Notes: a model not told the origin generated them from the letters alone. DNA of 64,000 bases from JAACFF01 sp963807975 (GCA_963807975.1 CAWEDV010000001.1:558001-622000); one strand, 5' to 3'; shown: positions 17,785 through 27,275, counted from the stretch's first letter. A program made the numbers and translations.

Positions 17785-19350
17785 ATGAGTTTTAAGCTAA
17801 ATGATGCTGTCGCAGAATACTGCCGCGTGAATTTAAGTGATGAGTTTGACCGCTTGCAGCAAAAGCTGCCGCGAATGTGGACCGATATTGGTAGCGAGGA
17901 TCCGGGAGGACAAATCCAGAAGCCGCATACGGTGGTTGTAATTCCTTCCCTGACCGTGGATTTGGAGATTCCGACGGTGGAGCAGCAGGCGTATGAAGAG
18001 CGCTTCTTGTTTATGCTCTTCCTGCTCGGGCAGCCCAATATTCGCCTGGTGTATACGACGTCAATGGCCATCAAGCCGGAGATCATCGATTACTACCTCG
18101 ATATGGTGCCAGGGGCCATTTATACCCATGCTCGTAAACGCCTATTTATGATTTCGCCGGAAGACGGATCGTCACGGCCGTTATCAAAGAAGCTGCTGGA
18201 ACGGCCGCTGCTCTTGCAGCAAATCCGCGATTTAATCCCGGACAAAGAAAACGCACATATTGTACCCTTCAATACCACCGACCTGGAACGTGAGCTGGCG
18301 GTGCGCCTAGGCGTACCCATGTACGCGGCCGATCCTGACTTCTATGCGCTGGGCACGAAAAGTGGGGCGCGGCAGTTGTTTGAGGCTGAGGGCATCAACC
18401 ACCCTCTTGGAGAGGAGGATTTGACCAATGAAACGGACCTGATCACGGCCATTGGCATGCTGCGGGCGCGCAAACCGGGTATGAAGCGCATGATTGCCAA
18501 GTTGAATGAGGGCGTAGCCGGGCTGGGCAATGCAGTCATTGATCTGCGCCGCCTACCACAACCAGGGGACGCGAATGAAGAAGAGGCAATCGCCACCTGT
18601 CTGCGAGAAATGCTTTTTGAGGATGACGACGCGACTTATGAAGCCTATATGGCCGCCTGGGCCGAGGATGGCGGCGTCGTTGAAGAGCTCGTCGATGGAG
18701 ATGAGGTGTACAGCCCCAGCGTGCAGATGCGCAATTCCCCGCTCGGTGAAGTAGAACTGCTCTCCACCCATGATCAGCTCCTGGGCGGGCCCAGCGGGCA
18801 GTCATTCCTGGGCGCCAGCTTTCCCGCCGATCCCCAGTACAGCGGCCTGATCACGCGCGATGCCGCCATCATTGGCCGGCGGCTGGCCGAAGAAGGCGTG
18901 ATCGGCCGTTACGCCGTCGACTTCCTCGTCGTGCGCAACGGGGACGGGGCCTGGGTTCCCTATGCCATCGAGATCAACCTGCGCAAAGGTGGCACAACAA
19001 CCCCCTACTTGACCCTGCAGTATCTAACGCGCGGCAGCTATGATCCTCAAGCAGGCGTTTTCCGCACCCTGCACGGTCAAGAGAAATATTACGTGGCCAA
19101 CGACCACATGCGCGACGAGAGCTACCGCGCCTTTACCCCCGAAATCCTCTTCGATATTTTGACCCATCATCGCCTCCACTTTAACCACGCCAACCAGGTC
19201 GGCATCGTGCCCCATATGATCTCTTGTGTAGGCACCAACGGCAGCGTGGGCCTGACGGCTATCGCCAATTCGCCAGATGAGGCGCAGAAGTTTTATGAGC
19301 GGTTTAGGGAAACGCTGAACAGTGAGGCGCAGAAGCGGTTGGGATTATAG
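17785..19350 (+). CDS. ATP-grasp ligase related to the peptide ligase PGM1
   Basis: A 521-aa soluble enzyme. It has a pre-ATP-grasp domain (about 1-190), an ATP-grasp core starting ALGTKSGARQLFEAEGINHP (about 190) with the ATP-clamping MIAKLNEGVAGLGNAVIDL and the metal-binding end WVPYAIEINLRKGGTTTPY (Glu and Asn in EIN), and a C-terminal domain (LHFNHANQVGIVPHMISCVG...NSPDEAQKFYERF) that resembles the PGM1 C-terminal domain. PGM1 joins an amino-acid-derived starter to a peptide in pheganomycin biosynthesis. This family forms amide bonds between a carboxylate and an amine; the substrate here is unknown. A methyltransferase follows 52 bases later in the same direction, suggesting a small two-gene pathway. 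Confidence 0.75.
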   Translation: MSFKLNDAVAEYCRVNLSDEFDRLQQKLPRMWTDIGSEDPGGQIQKPHTVVVIPSLTVDLEIPTVEQQAYEERFLFMLFLLGQPNIRLVYTTSMAIKPEIIDYYLDMVPGAIYTHARKRLFMISPEDGSSRPLSKKLLERPLLLQQIRDLIPDKENAHIVPFNTTDLERELAVRLGVPMYAADPDFYALGTKSGARQLFEAEGINHPLGEEDLTNETDLITAIGMLRARKPGMKRMIAKLNEGVAGLGNAVIDLRRLPQPGDANEEEAIATCLREMLFEDDDATYEAYMAAWAEDGGVVEELVDGDEVYSPSVQMRNSPLGEVELLSTHDQLLGGPSGQSFLGASFPADPQYSGLITRDAAIIGRRLAEEGVIGRYAVDFLVVRNGDGAWVPYAIEINLRKGGTTTPYLTLQYLTRGSYDPQAGVFRTLHGQEKYYVANDHMRDESYRAFTPEILFDILTHHRLHFNHANQVGIVPHMISCVGTNGSVGLTAIANSPDEAQKFYERFRETLNSEAQKRLGL

Positions 19351-19402
19351 TCCATTAGTTGAGAAGTCGAATAGCATAGTAATCGCGCAGTGAGGTGCAA
19401 TC

Positions 19403-20164
19403 TTGAAGGAATATGGCCGTACCACATATGGCGAGTTGAACGCCTGGCGCTACGACGATTTGTACGGGGAATTGATGGAAAAAGAAACGCGCGACGCGGT
19501 GCAGACTTTGGCTGAGCTCGCGGCAGATGGGAAGGTCCTGGAGCTGGCGATTGGCACGGGACGCGTCGCGCTGCCCTTGGCTGCGCGTGGCCTGTCCGTA
19601 TCGGGCATCGAGGCCTCGGAAGCGATGGTCGCCCGGATGCGGCTCAAGCCAGGTGGCGCAGAAATCCCAGTGGCCATTGGCGATATGTCCGAAACTAGCA
19701 TTGATGATAGCTTCGATTTGATCTATCTCGTGTTCAACACCATCTTCAATTTAACCACCCAGGAAGCGCAAGTGCGTTGCTTTCAGAACGCGGCGCGGCA
19801 TCTGAACCCTGGCGGGCTTTTCGTCATCGAGACAGTGGTGCCTGAGCTTTGCAGCTATACTGATGGCCAGCGCATGAAGGGCTCCTGGGCCAAAATAGAC
19901 TCCGCCCGCTTCGAGATCGCCATCCATGACGCCGTCGCCCAAACCATCGCCTTTCAGCGCATTCTGATCGACCACTCAGGCGTACACCTAACCCCCCACC
20001 TCATGCGCTATGCTTGGCCCGCCGAACTCGACCTCATGGCCCGACTAGCCGGCCTCCAACGACAAGAAAGATGGGCTTGGTGGGATCGCTCCCCGTTCAC
20101 CGCCCAAAGCATCAGCCACGTTTCCATATACAGGGTAGGGAAAACTTCCGCAGTTCAATCATGA
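19403..20164 (+). CDS. Class I SAM-dependent methyltransferase
   Basis: A 253-aa methyltransferase with motif I VLELAIGTGRVALPLA (about residues 44-59), acidic loop VSGIEASEAMVARM, motif IV DDSFDLIYLVFNTIFNLTTQ and post-motif LNPGGLFVIETVVPE. This fold usually methylates small molecules. The start used is TTG at 19403, giving MKEYGRTTYGELNAWRYDDLY, a typical N terminus for this subgroup. It follows the PGM1-like ligase closely and probably shares its transcript. Substrate unknown. Confidence 0.87.
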   Translation: MKEYGRTTYGELNAWRYDDLYGELMEKETRDAVQTLAELAADGKVLELAIGTGRVALPLAARGLSVSGIEASEAMVARMRLKPGGAEIPVAIGDMSETSIDDSFDLIYLVFNTIFNLTTQEAQVRCFQNAARHLNPGGLFVIETVVPELCSYTDGQRMKGSWAKIDSARFEIAIHDAVAQTIAFQRILIDHSGVHLTPHLMRYAWPAELDLMARLAGLQRQERWAWWDRSPFTAQSISHVSIYRVGKTSAVQS

Positions 20165-20222
20165 CGCATAACAATGCGTCATCACCACATGGGGCTATTG
20201 GCACACTGTTAGTTACTGAATC

Positions 20223-20776
20223 GTGCAGACAAACATGACCGGGGCTGGTGGAGAAATGGCATGCGAAGGTAAGATAGCGGCAGGAATCAACTACATTCTC
20301 TACATACCAGAAAAATACGGCAAAGATCCCCAAAAAGAGAGGCCCCTAATCATAAATCTTCATCGTACGCTACCTGGCTATAAGCTGGATGATTTCAAGA
20401 TATCGTCGCTGCTTGACAAATCGGAATCGGACAGCAATTTCCCCGCCATACGGCCACACATCGTGGAAAAGATGAATACGAGTTTTGAGCCAAAGAGGAA
20501 ACGATCGAATCTTTGGATATCTTGCTTGAAGAAATCTAATCAACATTAAAGGAGGATGCGGACGGCTTCTATCTGTGATCTGAATGAGGTCCCGTTTGGG
20601 CTTTCCACGGCGCCAAAGATGAAACGCTTCCGTTTGACGCAGAACCGCAAGTCGTCGACGCCTTGAAAGAATTTGGCGGGAATGTTCAGTTCACGGTCTT
20701 TCTGCAAACCGATCATGAAATTGGGGCCGCAGTTTACGATAATCCAGACCTGTTCGCCTGGCTGTTGTCTCAGTAG
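20223..20776 (+). pseudogene. Broken alpha/beta-hydrolase (esterase) gene
   Basis: Two pieces of one esterase are visible in different frames. The first (20262-20549) encodes INYILYIPEKYGKDPQKERPLIINLH, the usual opening of a dienelactone-hydrolase or PHB-depolymerase-like esterase. The second (about 20590-20776, ending TAG) encodes WAFHGAKDETLPFDAEPQ and FLQTDHEIGAAVYDNPDLF, carrying the catalytic Asp and His. The middle third with the nucleophile Ser motif is missing, and the frame has shifted. It is an internally deleted, inactive gene. Confidence 0.75.
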
Positions 20777-20862
20777 TTGGAATAAACTGGAAAACTACAA
20801 TCCCTGCGGCGAGTCACCATCGTCAAGAGAGGTGGTCGAATAGCCGCCACAGATTGTGTAAG

Positions 20863-20890
20863 GTAGGGGCGTTTCGCGAAACGCTCCTAC
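20863..20890. repeat. Palindrome GGGGCGTTTCGCGAAACGC
   Basis: A near-perfect palindrome, GTAGGGGCGTTTCG then CGAAACGCTCCTAC, 15 bases beyond the stop of the minus-strand SRPBCC gene. The same element is at 25867-25893 and a related one at 63465-63488, each next to a gene end or start. It may be a small REP-like repeat that also serves as a terminator stem. Confidence 0.6.
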
Positions 20891-20904
20891 CAGCCTTACG
20901 ACTT

Positions 20905-21396
20905 TTATGCGTTGATTGTTTTGATATGTTCTGTTAGCTTATCGAATGCCTGCGACCATCCGCCGCCGGCCCCTGAGGCTGCCGGTACGCCGGCATGGGT
21001 CATCACCATTTTCGTACGCCCACCAAGGTCCTCCAAGGTCACGAAGACCTCGGTCTCAACCGGATACCCCTCCGGCATGCCCATCGCTGCTGGTGACACC
21101 ACATTGCCATTCTCGTCGGCAGGGCTTTCGGTGTAGGCAAGGCGCACAGTAGGCTCAACTGCAGTATAAGCACCTGTCGTCCACATTTTCATGCTGCCGT
21201 CCGGCGAGGCCATGCAAACCAGGCGCTTGCCGCCAACACGCACATCCATTTCGGCAACGGGTACGGTAAATCCCTGCGGACCGTACCATTGCTTGAAATG
21301 TTCAGGATCGGTCCACATCTGCCAGATGAGGTCTATACCGGCATCGAAGGTGCGTTCAATTACTACTGCATCTTCTGAACTATTATTACTACTCAT
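20905..21396 (-). CDS. SRPBCC/AHSA1 domain protein
   Basis: A 163-aa helix-grip protein of the activator-of-Hsp90-ATPase-1-like family. Seen: VIERTFDAGIDLIWQMWTDPEHFKQWYGPQGF at the N terminus and TEVFVTLEDLGGRTKMVMTHAGVP...GGGWSQAFDKLTEHI at the C terminus, the family's standard ends. Such proteins bind small hydrophobic ligands or act as steroid-isomerase-like proteins; function is seldom known. It lies 114 bases downstream of an ArsR-type regulator in the same direction, the very common ArsR/SRPBCC pair, so the two are probably co-transcribed and autoregulated. Confidence 0.9.
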   Translation of the reverse strand: MSSNNSSEDAVVIERTFDAGIDLIWQMWTDPEHFKQWYGPQGFTVPVAEMDVRVGGKRLVCMASPDGSMKMWTTGAYTAVEPTVRLAYTESPADENGNVVSPAAMGMPEGYPVETEVFVTLEDLGGRTKMVMTHAGVPAASGAGGGWSQAFDKLTEHIKTINA

Positions 21397-21510
21397 AATT
21401 TATCTCCTATGAATTAAGTAAACTAAAAAAGTATTCAAACCTCAAACCTCAGAGGTCTTACACGTTCGCCAGAGCTGCCCCACCTGGAAGCACTCAGCGG
21501 TTATGCATAA

Positions 21511-21840
21511 TTACTTGAGCTGATTGATATAGTCGTCCATTCTATCAAACCGTGCCTCCCAGATGTGGCGGTACTGCTCGGTCCAGGCCGATACTTCTAG
21601 CAATGGCGAAACATCGATGGTACAGGGCCGGTACTGCGCTTTTTGCCCCTGGCTGATCAGCCCAGCCCGCTCCAATACTTTGATGTGTTTGGAGATGGCG
21701 GGCAGGCTCATATCAAATGGTTCAGCAAGTTCGTTTACGGTCGCTTCACCCTCTGCCAAACGGGCTAGGATGGCCCGCCTCGTCGAGTTGGCCAATGCGG
21801 CAAAGGTCTGGCTCAGTCTGTCGTCATCACTCCTCATCAT
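21511..21840 (-). CDS. ArsR-family winged-helix transcriptional regulator
   Basis: A 109-aa DNA-binding protein. The winged helix is plain: LSQTFAALANSTRRAILARLAEGEATVNELAEPFDMSLPAISKHIKVLERAGLI, with recognition helix SLPAISKHIKVL. The metal-binding ELCVCDL motif of classic ArsR is absent, as is usual for the SRPBCC-linked subgroup. The C-terminal SAWTEQYRHIWEARFDRMDDYINQLK is also typical of that subgroup. A perfect palindrome 25 bases upstream of its start is a candidate operator. Confidence 0.92.
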   Translation of the reverse strand: MMRSDDDRLSQTFAALANSTRRAILARLAEGEATVNELAEPFDMSLPAISKHIKVLERAGLISQGQKAQYRPCTIDVSPLLEVSAWTEQYRHIWEARFDRMDDYINQLK

Positions 21841-21864
21841 TCAATTCGCCTTATTTAACCTATA

Positions 21865-21876
21865 AGTTAATTAACT
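21865..21876. promoter_or_regulatory. Candidate ArsR operator
   Basis: AGTTAATTAACT, a perfect 12-bp palindrome, preceded by TTAACCTATA, 25 bases upstream of the ArsR start in an AT-rich stretch. Position and symmetry suit autoregulation by a dimeric winged-helix repressor. This is an inference from position. Confidence 0.45.
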
Positions 21877-22011
21877 GAATAGTAAAATACAACAGATCGT
21901 TTTTTTTGTCAAGTGATTTGCTCAGAATGGTTGAATTGGAACGGGAGCGCGCGGAATAATGGAAGAATGGGCGTGGGATGGCAGAAAGACAGCCGAAGTT
22001 GGAAACTTTGG

Positions 22012-24969
22012 CTACCGGGGTGCAGGTTGGCTGCCGGAAAGGGCTGCTCTGACTTGGGCCACGGCGGAGTCGAAGGAAAGCGATTTTCCTCTGGCCCAGG
22101 CTTGATCGAAAACGGATGAACCCATTTCATGCCCAATCCGTTCTCGTTCGACTTCGATTTCCATGCGGTGGAAGGGAGCAAGCTCGGGATGGTGGTAGAC
22201 CGTAGATAGGATAGGTGCAGCCGCCTCCCTGCCCCCAATAAGATTAGGATTAAAGGCACAAAGGGCAAAGAGATTCCCCAGCGTTTGCCAAATCTGACCA
22301 ACGGCCAGGTGCCAGTTAAGAGTGTCCAGATGGCGCAAGGCGGCCTGGCGGGGTTGATCTATAGAGAGATAGATATCAGCCAGCTTGATATTGGCAGTGC
22401 TGATCCAATAAAGATCTTGCCACCCTTTGGCGATGCGCAAGCAGCGCTTGCCATATTCAATAGCCTTGTTGAATCGTTCGCGGACTTGATAAATAGTGCT
22501 TAGGGATACATTGAGATTAAAGACCACGTTACTTTGAGGATAGCCGGCTTCAAAATCGGCCAGCAGACGCGTCAGTTCGGGTAGGGTTTCGTCATATTCG
22601 TGATAAGTAATCATCCGCGCCTGGAGATCCATGGCCGTGACCATTTTGATGAACAGCTCGTCTTTGGTTTCCAGCCCTACTTGATACGCATGCTGCCAAT
22701 GATCAAGAAATTCGGGGCTGGCGCCAAAGAGGTCATAGGTCAGACCGCAGAGCCGTTCATAGGCCCAGAAGCGAAGCTTGGGATCGCCGTTGACCTCGAT
22801 ATCAGGCAGAAGGTCGAGCAGCAGGAGACGGATACGATCATGCTCTTCAAAACCGGTCTGGTAGCAAAGCTCCCATAGGCGCAAGGCAAGCATATTACGA
22901 TCGGCATCGTCAAAGCCATGCCCGCGCAGGCCTTGTATCGCTTTATTGATGAAACCTAAGGGTTGGATGCCCTGGGCGACGAGGAACGGGATCACGCCTT
23001 TGGTCAGGAGGGTGCCTTCCGCAGCGAGCCCTTTGTCGATGGCATAGGCCCAGGCGTTGCCGATATTATCGCGATCGGCAGCCAACGTACGCGGCAGGTG
23101 GATGGGGTGAAAGCCGAGCCCGCGGCGGACCTCCTCCTCAACCACGGCGGCATAGTAGCGGCAGTGGGCCAACGAGGCTTCGTCACCGGTATCATGATTC
23201 TCTTGTTGAGCAGCAGCATATTGGCGCAGGAGCTCGTGCATGGTGAACCGTCCTTCAGAAACGTGGCGTTGTAGGTGGGATTTATTGACCAGCGACAGCA
23301 AGATACGCAAATTTGCGCCGGCGACTTCTTCGGCGGCCTGGCGTGTGAAGCCGCCCCGAAAGCGGCTGAGCCTGGCCATAACGGCCTGTTCTATATCACT
23401 CATCTGCTTCCAGGAACGGCCGAAAACGGCCTGCATACTGCGCTGGCGCGGCGGAAGATCGGCAAAATCGGCTGCCAGGAAGTCGAGGCTTGCTTCAATT
23501 TCAGCGGCGATTTCCCGTGGGCTCAGCATTTCCAGCCAGGCGGCAGCCAAGAGCAGCGCCAGAGGGGTGCCTTGGACCAACCGGCAAATGCAGATCACGT
23601 CCGATAGGTTCTCGGCGTTCAATTCGAACTGCGTATTGGCTCGATGCCCGCTGTCCACAAAAAGGTGCACCGCCGTATAAGCTATGGCATCTTCAAGAGA
23701 GGTTGTTTCCGGATAGTCAAGGCCGCCCAGTTCGAAACGGGTTTCGCTGGCTAGGTTTAACCGTTGCCGAGAAGTAACCAGAAGAGAAACCTTGGGGCAC
23801 TGCTGCAGGATATCATTGATCAGCGCTCCTCCATCCGGCAGGTGCTCGAAGTTGTCCATGATAAGCAGCAGATGCCGGCGGCTGAGCATGGTCAGGAGCT
23901 GTGCAGCAAGGCTGGCACTTTTGTCCGCGGCCTGGAAATCGATAGCAGCAGCGATGGCCAGGGGTATTTCAGATGCGCGATTGAGGGCAGCGAGGTCAAC
24001 AAAGAAGACGCCATCGGGTAAATCCTGCAGCAGCACGGCTCCCAGGGCGAGTGCAAGACGCGTCTTGCCCATGCCACCAGGGCCGAGGATCGTCACCAAG
24101 CGCTGCCGCTCTACCAAAAGCAGACCACTGAGCTTTTCCATCTCCAGTTCGCGCCCAATAAGCGGGGTGCTGCCAACCGGCAGGTTGTGCCGGAAGCGAG
24201 GGGGCGGGGACAGACTGTCCACAGCGGCAGGAGCGTACCGTCCTGTCTTAACGGCCTCGACGAGCGTGATCGTCTCCGCGTCCGGTTCAAGGCCTAGTTC
24301 CTCCCATAAAGTGGTCCGGAATTGATCAAAATAGGCCAGCGCGCCAGCGCGATCGCCAGCACGAGCATATGCCTCAATAAGCTGGCGGCAAGCAGGTTCG
24401 CGCCACGGTTCGCGAGTGAGCTGGCGGCGGGCGATATTTTGGGCCTGGTCATATTCCCCTCTGCGGAGATGGTCTGCTGCCAATTCAAACATCGCTTCCA
24501 AGGCCAGATAATGGTGGCTTTCCCGTTCCTGGCGCAGCCATTCTTCGAAGGGCAAGCTGTCGCAGGTGAAGCCAGGTAGGAGTTCTCCCTTATAGAGACA
24601 AACGGCGCCGTCGAGATCGCGGGCATCAATGGCGGCCTGGAATTGCGCCGCGTCGAGGATGTGTTCTCCGTTTGCATTGAACTGCACCGTCTGCCTGGTA
24701 ACGATAAGCTGGGGCTCGCCGGACGTTCTTATGTCGCCCAGCAGGGTTCGCAGTTGGTAGATGGCTTGTCGGAGATTATTACGGCCGTTTTGATCGCTGT
24801 CGTCCGGCCAGAACAGAGTGGTCAAGAACTCACGAGCGATGGCGCGCTCCTGATTGAGGGCCAGATAGATCAGCAAACCCTGGTTATTGGCAGAGCGAAA
24901 ATGGGTCAGCGGCTCCTGATCAAGGCTGGCTTGGAAGCCGCCCAGGAAGGTAAGTTCGAGATGGGCCAT
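22012..24969 (-). CDS. SARP/BTAD-type transcriptional regulator with NB-ARC-like ATPase
   Basis: A large (985-aa) AfsR-like regulator. It has an N-terminal winged-helix DNA-binding domain (HLELTFLGGFQASLDQEPLTHFRS...LTTLFWPDD, about 1-95), a bacterial transcriptional activation domain of helical repeats (EHILDAAQFQAAI...GDRAGALAYFDQFRTTLWEELGLEPD, about 100-245), then a P-loop ATPase: Walker A ILGPGGMGKTRLALALG, Walker B HLLLIMDNFEHLPDG, and LLVTSRQRLNLASETRFELGGL. The C-terminal 400 residues are TPR-like. An in-frame GTG 15 bases upstream is possible; I chose the ATG that gives MAHLELTFLGGF, the usual family start. Target genes are not indicated by the sequence. The ATPase motifs look intact. 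Confidence 0.9.
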   Translation of the reverse strand: MAHLELTFLGGFQASLDQEPLTHFRSANNQGLLIYLALNQERAIAREFLTTLFWPDDSDQNGRNNLRQAIYQLRTLLGDIRTSGEPQLIVTRQTVQFNANGEHILDAAQFQAAIDARDLDGAVCLYKGELLPGFTCDSLPFEEWLRQERESHHYLALEAMFELAADHLRRGEYDQAQNIARRQLTREPWREPACRQLIEAYARAGDRAGALAYFDQFRTTLWEELGLEPDAETITLVEAVKTGRYAPAAVDSLSPPPRFRHNLPVGSTPLIGRELEMEKLSGLLLVERQRLVTILGPGGMGKTRLALALGAVLLQDLPDGVFFVDLAALNRASEIPLAIAAAIDFQAADKSASLAAQLLTMLSRRHLLLIMDNFEHLPDGGALINDILQQCPKVSLLVTSRQRLNLASETRFELGGLDYPETTSLEDAIAYTAVHLFVDSGHRANTQFELNAENLSDVICICRLVQGTPLALLLAAAWLEMLSPREIAAEIEASLDFLAADFADLPPRQRSMQAVFGRSWKQMSDIEQAVMARLSRFRGGFTRQAAEEVAGANLRILLSLVNKSHLQRHVSEGRFTMHELLRQYAAAQQENHDTGDEASLAHCRYYAAVVEEEVRRGLGFHPIHLPRTLAADRDNIGNAWAYAIDKGLAAEGTLLTKGVIPFLVAQGIQPLGFINKAIQGLRGHGFDDADRNMLALRLWELCYQTGFEEHDRIRLLLLDLLPDIEVNGDPKLRFWAYERLCGLTYDLFGASPEFLDHWQHAYQVGLETKDELFIKMVTAMDLQARMITYHEYDETLPELTRLLADFEAGYPQSNVVFNLNVSLSTIYQVRERFNKAIEYGKRCLRIAKGWQDLYWISTANIKLADIYLSIDQPRQAALRHLDTLNWHLAVGQIWQTLGNLFALCAFNPNLIGGREAAAPILSTVYHHPELAPFHRMEIEVERERIGHEMGSSVFDQAWARGKSLSFDSAVAQVRAALSGSQPAPR

Positions 24970-24984
24970 GGCTAGATTATTCAC

Positions 24985-25305
24985 GCTGCAAGAAGATTTG
25001 GCAATATGTGAGGAGTCGACAGGCTTGGTCTGAGTGAGAAGGGGCTCAGTGATGGCATCGTGATTTGGGAATCAATGGACGAAACCCTTTTTCGGACGGC
25101 GAATGGCGTTTGAGAAGTTGGCCAGTTCTTTTTTTGTTCAGTTCTAATCATTTCTCCTCTGCGTCCCATCTCTAATGTCTCAGCCATTTGAATGGTTTTG
25201 GCTGCTGGTGCTGATGATCTGGTAACGAGATGATAACGGTGAATACGTAAGCTATGAGCAGTTAAAGATAACTTATTAATGGTGCACAGTTAACGGAGCA
25301 GGACG
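24985..25305. other. Divergent intergenic region
   Basis: It separates the SARP regulator (minus) from the ParB-like gene (plus) and must contain both promoters. I see no strong palindrome or conserved element. Confidence 0.4.
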
Positions 25306-25809
25306 ATGAACAGTATGATGGATTTGGCAGCATTTTCTCAGTTTAATCAGAGCCATGAAACCCCGCTGCAGGCGCGTCGCAAGGCTGGCATGATGTTCTC
25401 GAAGGCACTGGGCCGCGGGTTAACCCGTTCGTTATTGTGCCGCTTGTTCAGCAAGGGGCAGAACTGCTTGCGCGACTTGGGTCAGGATGGACAAGGTGTG
25501 CAGCGGTGGTCGGGATCGGAAACGGCCGTTGAAAGCATACCGCTCGTCAACATCGTAGGCAGCGAAGGACGCAGCAATGACTTCGATGGCCAGTTTTATC
25601 CATTGCAAAGGCACAACAGAGAGCGTTGGATTGGTATTGCCGCCGCGCGCAGGCAGGGCGCGATTTTGCCTCCCGTGCAGTTGATTCAATTCGGCGATGA
25701 CTATTACGTTCGTGATGGCCACCATCGCATTTCAGTGGCCAAGGCCTTGGGGCAGGTGGAGATTGAGGCGCTGATTGTCTATAGGTTGCGTAGCCGCGCA
25801 GTCCTGTAG
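25306..25809 (+). CDS. Small protein with a ParB/sulfiredoxin-like domain
   Basis: A 167-aa protein. The C-terminal part has AARRQGAILPPVQLIQFGDDYYVRDGHHRISVAKALGQVEIEALIVYR, the core of a ParB N-terminal-like (ParBc) fold with the DGHHRI phosphate-binding motif. The N-terminal 60 residues are basic (RRKAGMMFSKALGRGLTRSLLCRLF) and low in acidic residues, possibly nucleic-acid-binding. There is no helix-turn-helix after the ParBc domain, so it is unlikely to be a partition protein. Such stand-alone domains can be CTPases or kinases. Function unknown. Confidence 0.65.
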   Translation: MNSMMDLAAFSQFNQSHETPLQARRKAGMMFSKALGRGLTRSLLCRLFSKGQNCLRDLGQDGQGVQRWSGSETAVESIPLVNIVGSEGRSNDFDGQFYPLQRHNRERWIGIAAARRQGAILPPVQLIQFGDDYYVRDGHHRISVAKALGQVEIEALIVYRLRSRAVL

Positions 25810-25866
25810 AAGTGGAGTTTAGATGTCAACTCTAGGAAAAGCTTGCTTCTACTGCATATCATGATC

Positions 25867-25893
25867 GTAGGGGCGTTTCGCGAAACGCCCCTA
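25867..25893. repeat. Palindrome GGGGCGTTTCGCGAAACGCCCC
   Basis: A perfect 22-bp palindrome (flanked GTA/TA) lying between the convergent ParB-like and metal-dependent hydrolase genes, 12 bases after the latter's stop. Same element as at 20863. Confidence 0.65.
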
Positions 25894-25904
25894 TGGAGAA
25901 ACCA

Positions 25905-26609
25905 TCATGAGGTTTTTATGGCTTGGACTGCCGTTTCTGGGCGCGCATCCAGGGTCCGTCTCATGCGTATGGTGATTCCTACGGCCAGAAAGAGAGAGAG
26001 TAGGTAAACAGCGCCGTAAATGGTCATGAACCCCGTGGTCATAACAAAGACGAGCACGGTGAAGATGACGAAAAGCACGCTCTGAACGACAATCCAGAAA
26101 CGGAGCTTGCCCAGGAAATCGATGTCCGTACGCGATTGGCGGGCCATGCTGGCTATTGCCCAGAAGAAGAGGGCGAAAAAGAGGAACTCGGCCGGCATCA
26201 TGAGTTTGGCCCACCATTCGGGCGGCTGGATGTCACCCCAAAGGTTGATCCAGGAGGGAAGAGGCCAGAGAATCTGCACGCCGTTGAACCAGATGATCAG
26301 GTCCAGGAGGACATGCATGATCATGCCAATGCCCAGGCCAAGGCCTAGATTGCCCCAACGCGGCCGTTTTGTCAGCAAGACCAGGAGATAGCCCAGCAGT
26401 ATGATCCCGGCGACGGTAAACGCGCTGTGGGTGAAGGTTCGATGCAGCCCTTCGGTGGATCCGCCGGTCAGCGTGGCTGCGGCGACGGCGATATTATCCA
26501 GATCGGGTGCGAGATTTCCGAGAACAATGCCCAATGTGAGCCAGCGCTGTTCCGGCGTCCAGCGCTTGACCAATAATCCTGCCAAACCATGAATTCCTGC
26601 TTGTGCCAT
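25905..26609 (-). CDS. Membrane-bound metal-dependent hydrolase (YdjM-like)
   Basis: A 234-aa integral membrane protein with five or six hydrophobic segments. The frame continues upstream, but GGGGGTG lies 5 bases before the ATG at 26609, giving MAQAGIHGLAGLLVKRW. The metal-ligand pattern of the family is present: GIHG at the start, GNLAPDLDNI, HRTFTHSAF and IGMIMHVLLDLIIWFNG. Members of this family (YdjM/LexA-regulated membrane hydrolase) have an unknown natural substrate, probably phospholipid or phosphate ester. No operon partner is evident. Confidence 0.82.
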   Translation of the reverse strand: MAQAGIHGLAGLLVKRWTPEQRWLTLGIVLGNLAPDLDNIAVAAATLTGGSTEGLHRTFTHSAFTVAGIILLGYLLVLLTKRPRWGNLGLGLGIGMIMHVLLDLIIWFNGVQILWPLPSWINLWGDIQPPEWWAKLMMPAEFLFFALFFWAIASMARQSRTDIDFLGKLRFWIVVQSVLFVIFTVLVFVMTTGFMTIYGAVYLLSLFLAVGITIRMRRTLDARPETAVQAIKTS

Positions 26610-26933
26610 TTGAACACCCCCTTGTGTCAACCAACAAGCTATTCCTCTGAAGAAGCGGCGCTCCGTTTCAACCCACTTGGCCACCTTACTGGATCGTCAC
26701 CACAGTAACATTGTATCATGGGTTTTGTGCGTGGTTGTGCGACTTTGTGCGCTTAATGGGGCTCCGAAAGATCCTTTCTCTTGGAAAAGCTGGCATCTCT
26801 AAGGGAGTCTAGATTATGGTATACTTCCTGCTGTATTTGTTGTCGGGCTGCCGCGGCAGCCGTCTGGAGCCTGGACCGCAAGTTTCGATCAATTCCTTTG
26901 GGCAAGTTTGCGGTTCCAATCGAGAGAAAATAG

Positions 26934-27242
26934 ATGAAATTTCTGGTGATTAATCGGCCCAAATTGGGCGCAAAAATGGCCAATCCACTGGCCGTAACCA
27001 AAGCAGCCAAAACTTATTTCGAGCGCATGTTGGCAAATGGTAAGGTGGAGACGATATTTGAATATAAAGATCGCAGCGCCTATTTCGCCATCTTCAATGT
27101 GCGCTCGCACGATGAGCTGATGCGCCTTATGAAGGGGGCTCCTGGATTTGATTACGAAAATTCAGAGGTGCATGAAATCCAGGATGGCCTGGAAGCATTT
27201 GGCGCGGTCATCGCGCACTTGGAGCAAGTAACGCCGCTTTAG
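26934..27242 (+). CDS. Small dimeric ferredoxin-like-fold protein of unknown function
   Basis: A 102-aa protein, MKFLVINRPKLGAKMANPLAVTKAAKTYFERMLANGKVETIFEY...FAIFNVRSHDELMRLMKGAPGF. The pattern of a beta strand, helix with basic residues, AYFAIFNVRSHDEL strand and helix resembles muconolactone-isomerase-like or DUF3303-like dimeric alpha-beta barrels, often seen near oxidoreductases. No catalytic residue can be named. The start ATG follows GAGAGAAAATAG. Confidence 0.6.
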   Translation: MKFLVINRPKLGAKMANPLAVTKAAKTYFERMLANGKVETIFEYKDRSAYFAIFNVRSHDELMRLMKGAPGFDYENSEVHEIQDGLEAFGAVIAHLEQVTPL

Positions 27243-27275
27243 AAGAGCCGCGGCCAAGATCTTGCGACAATCGTA

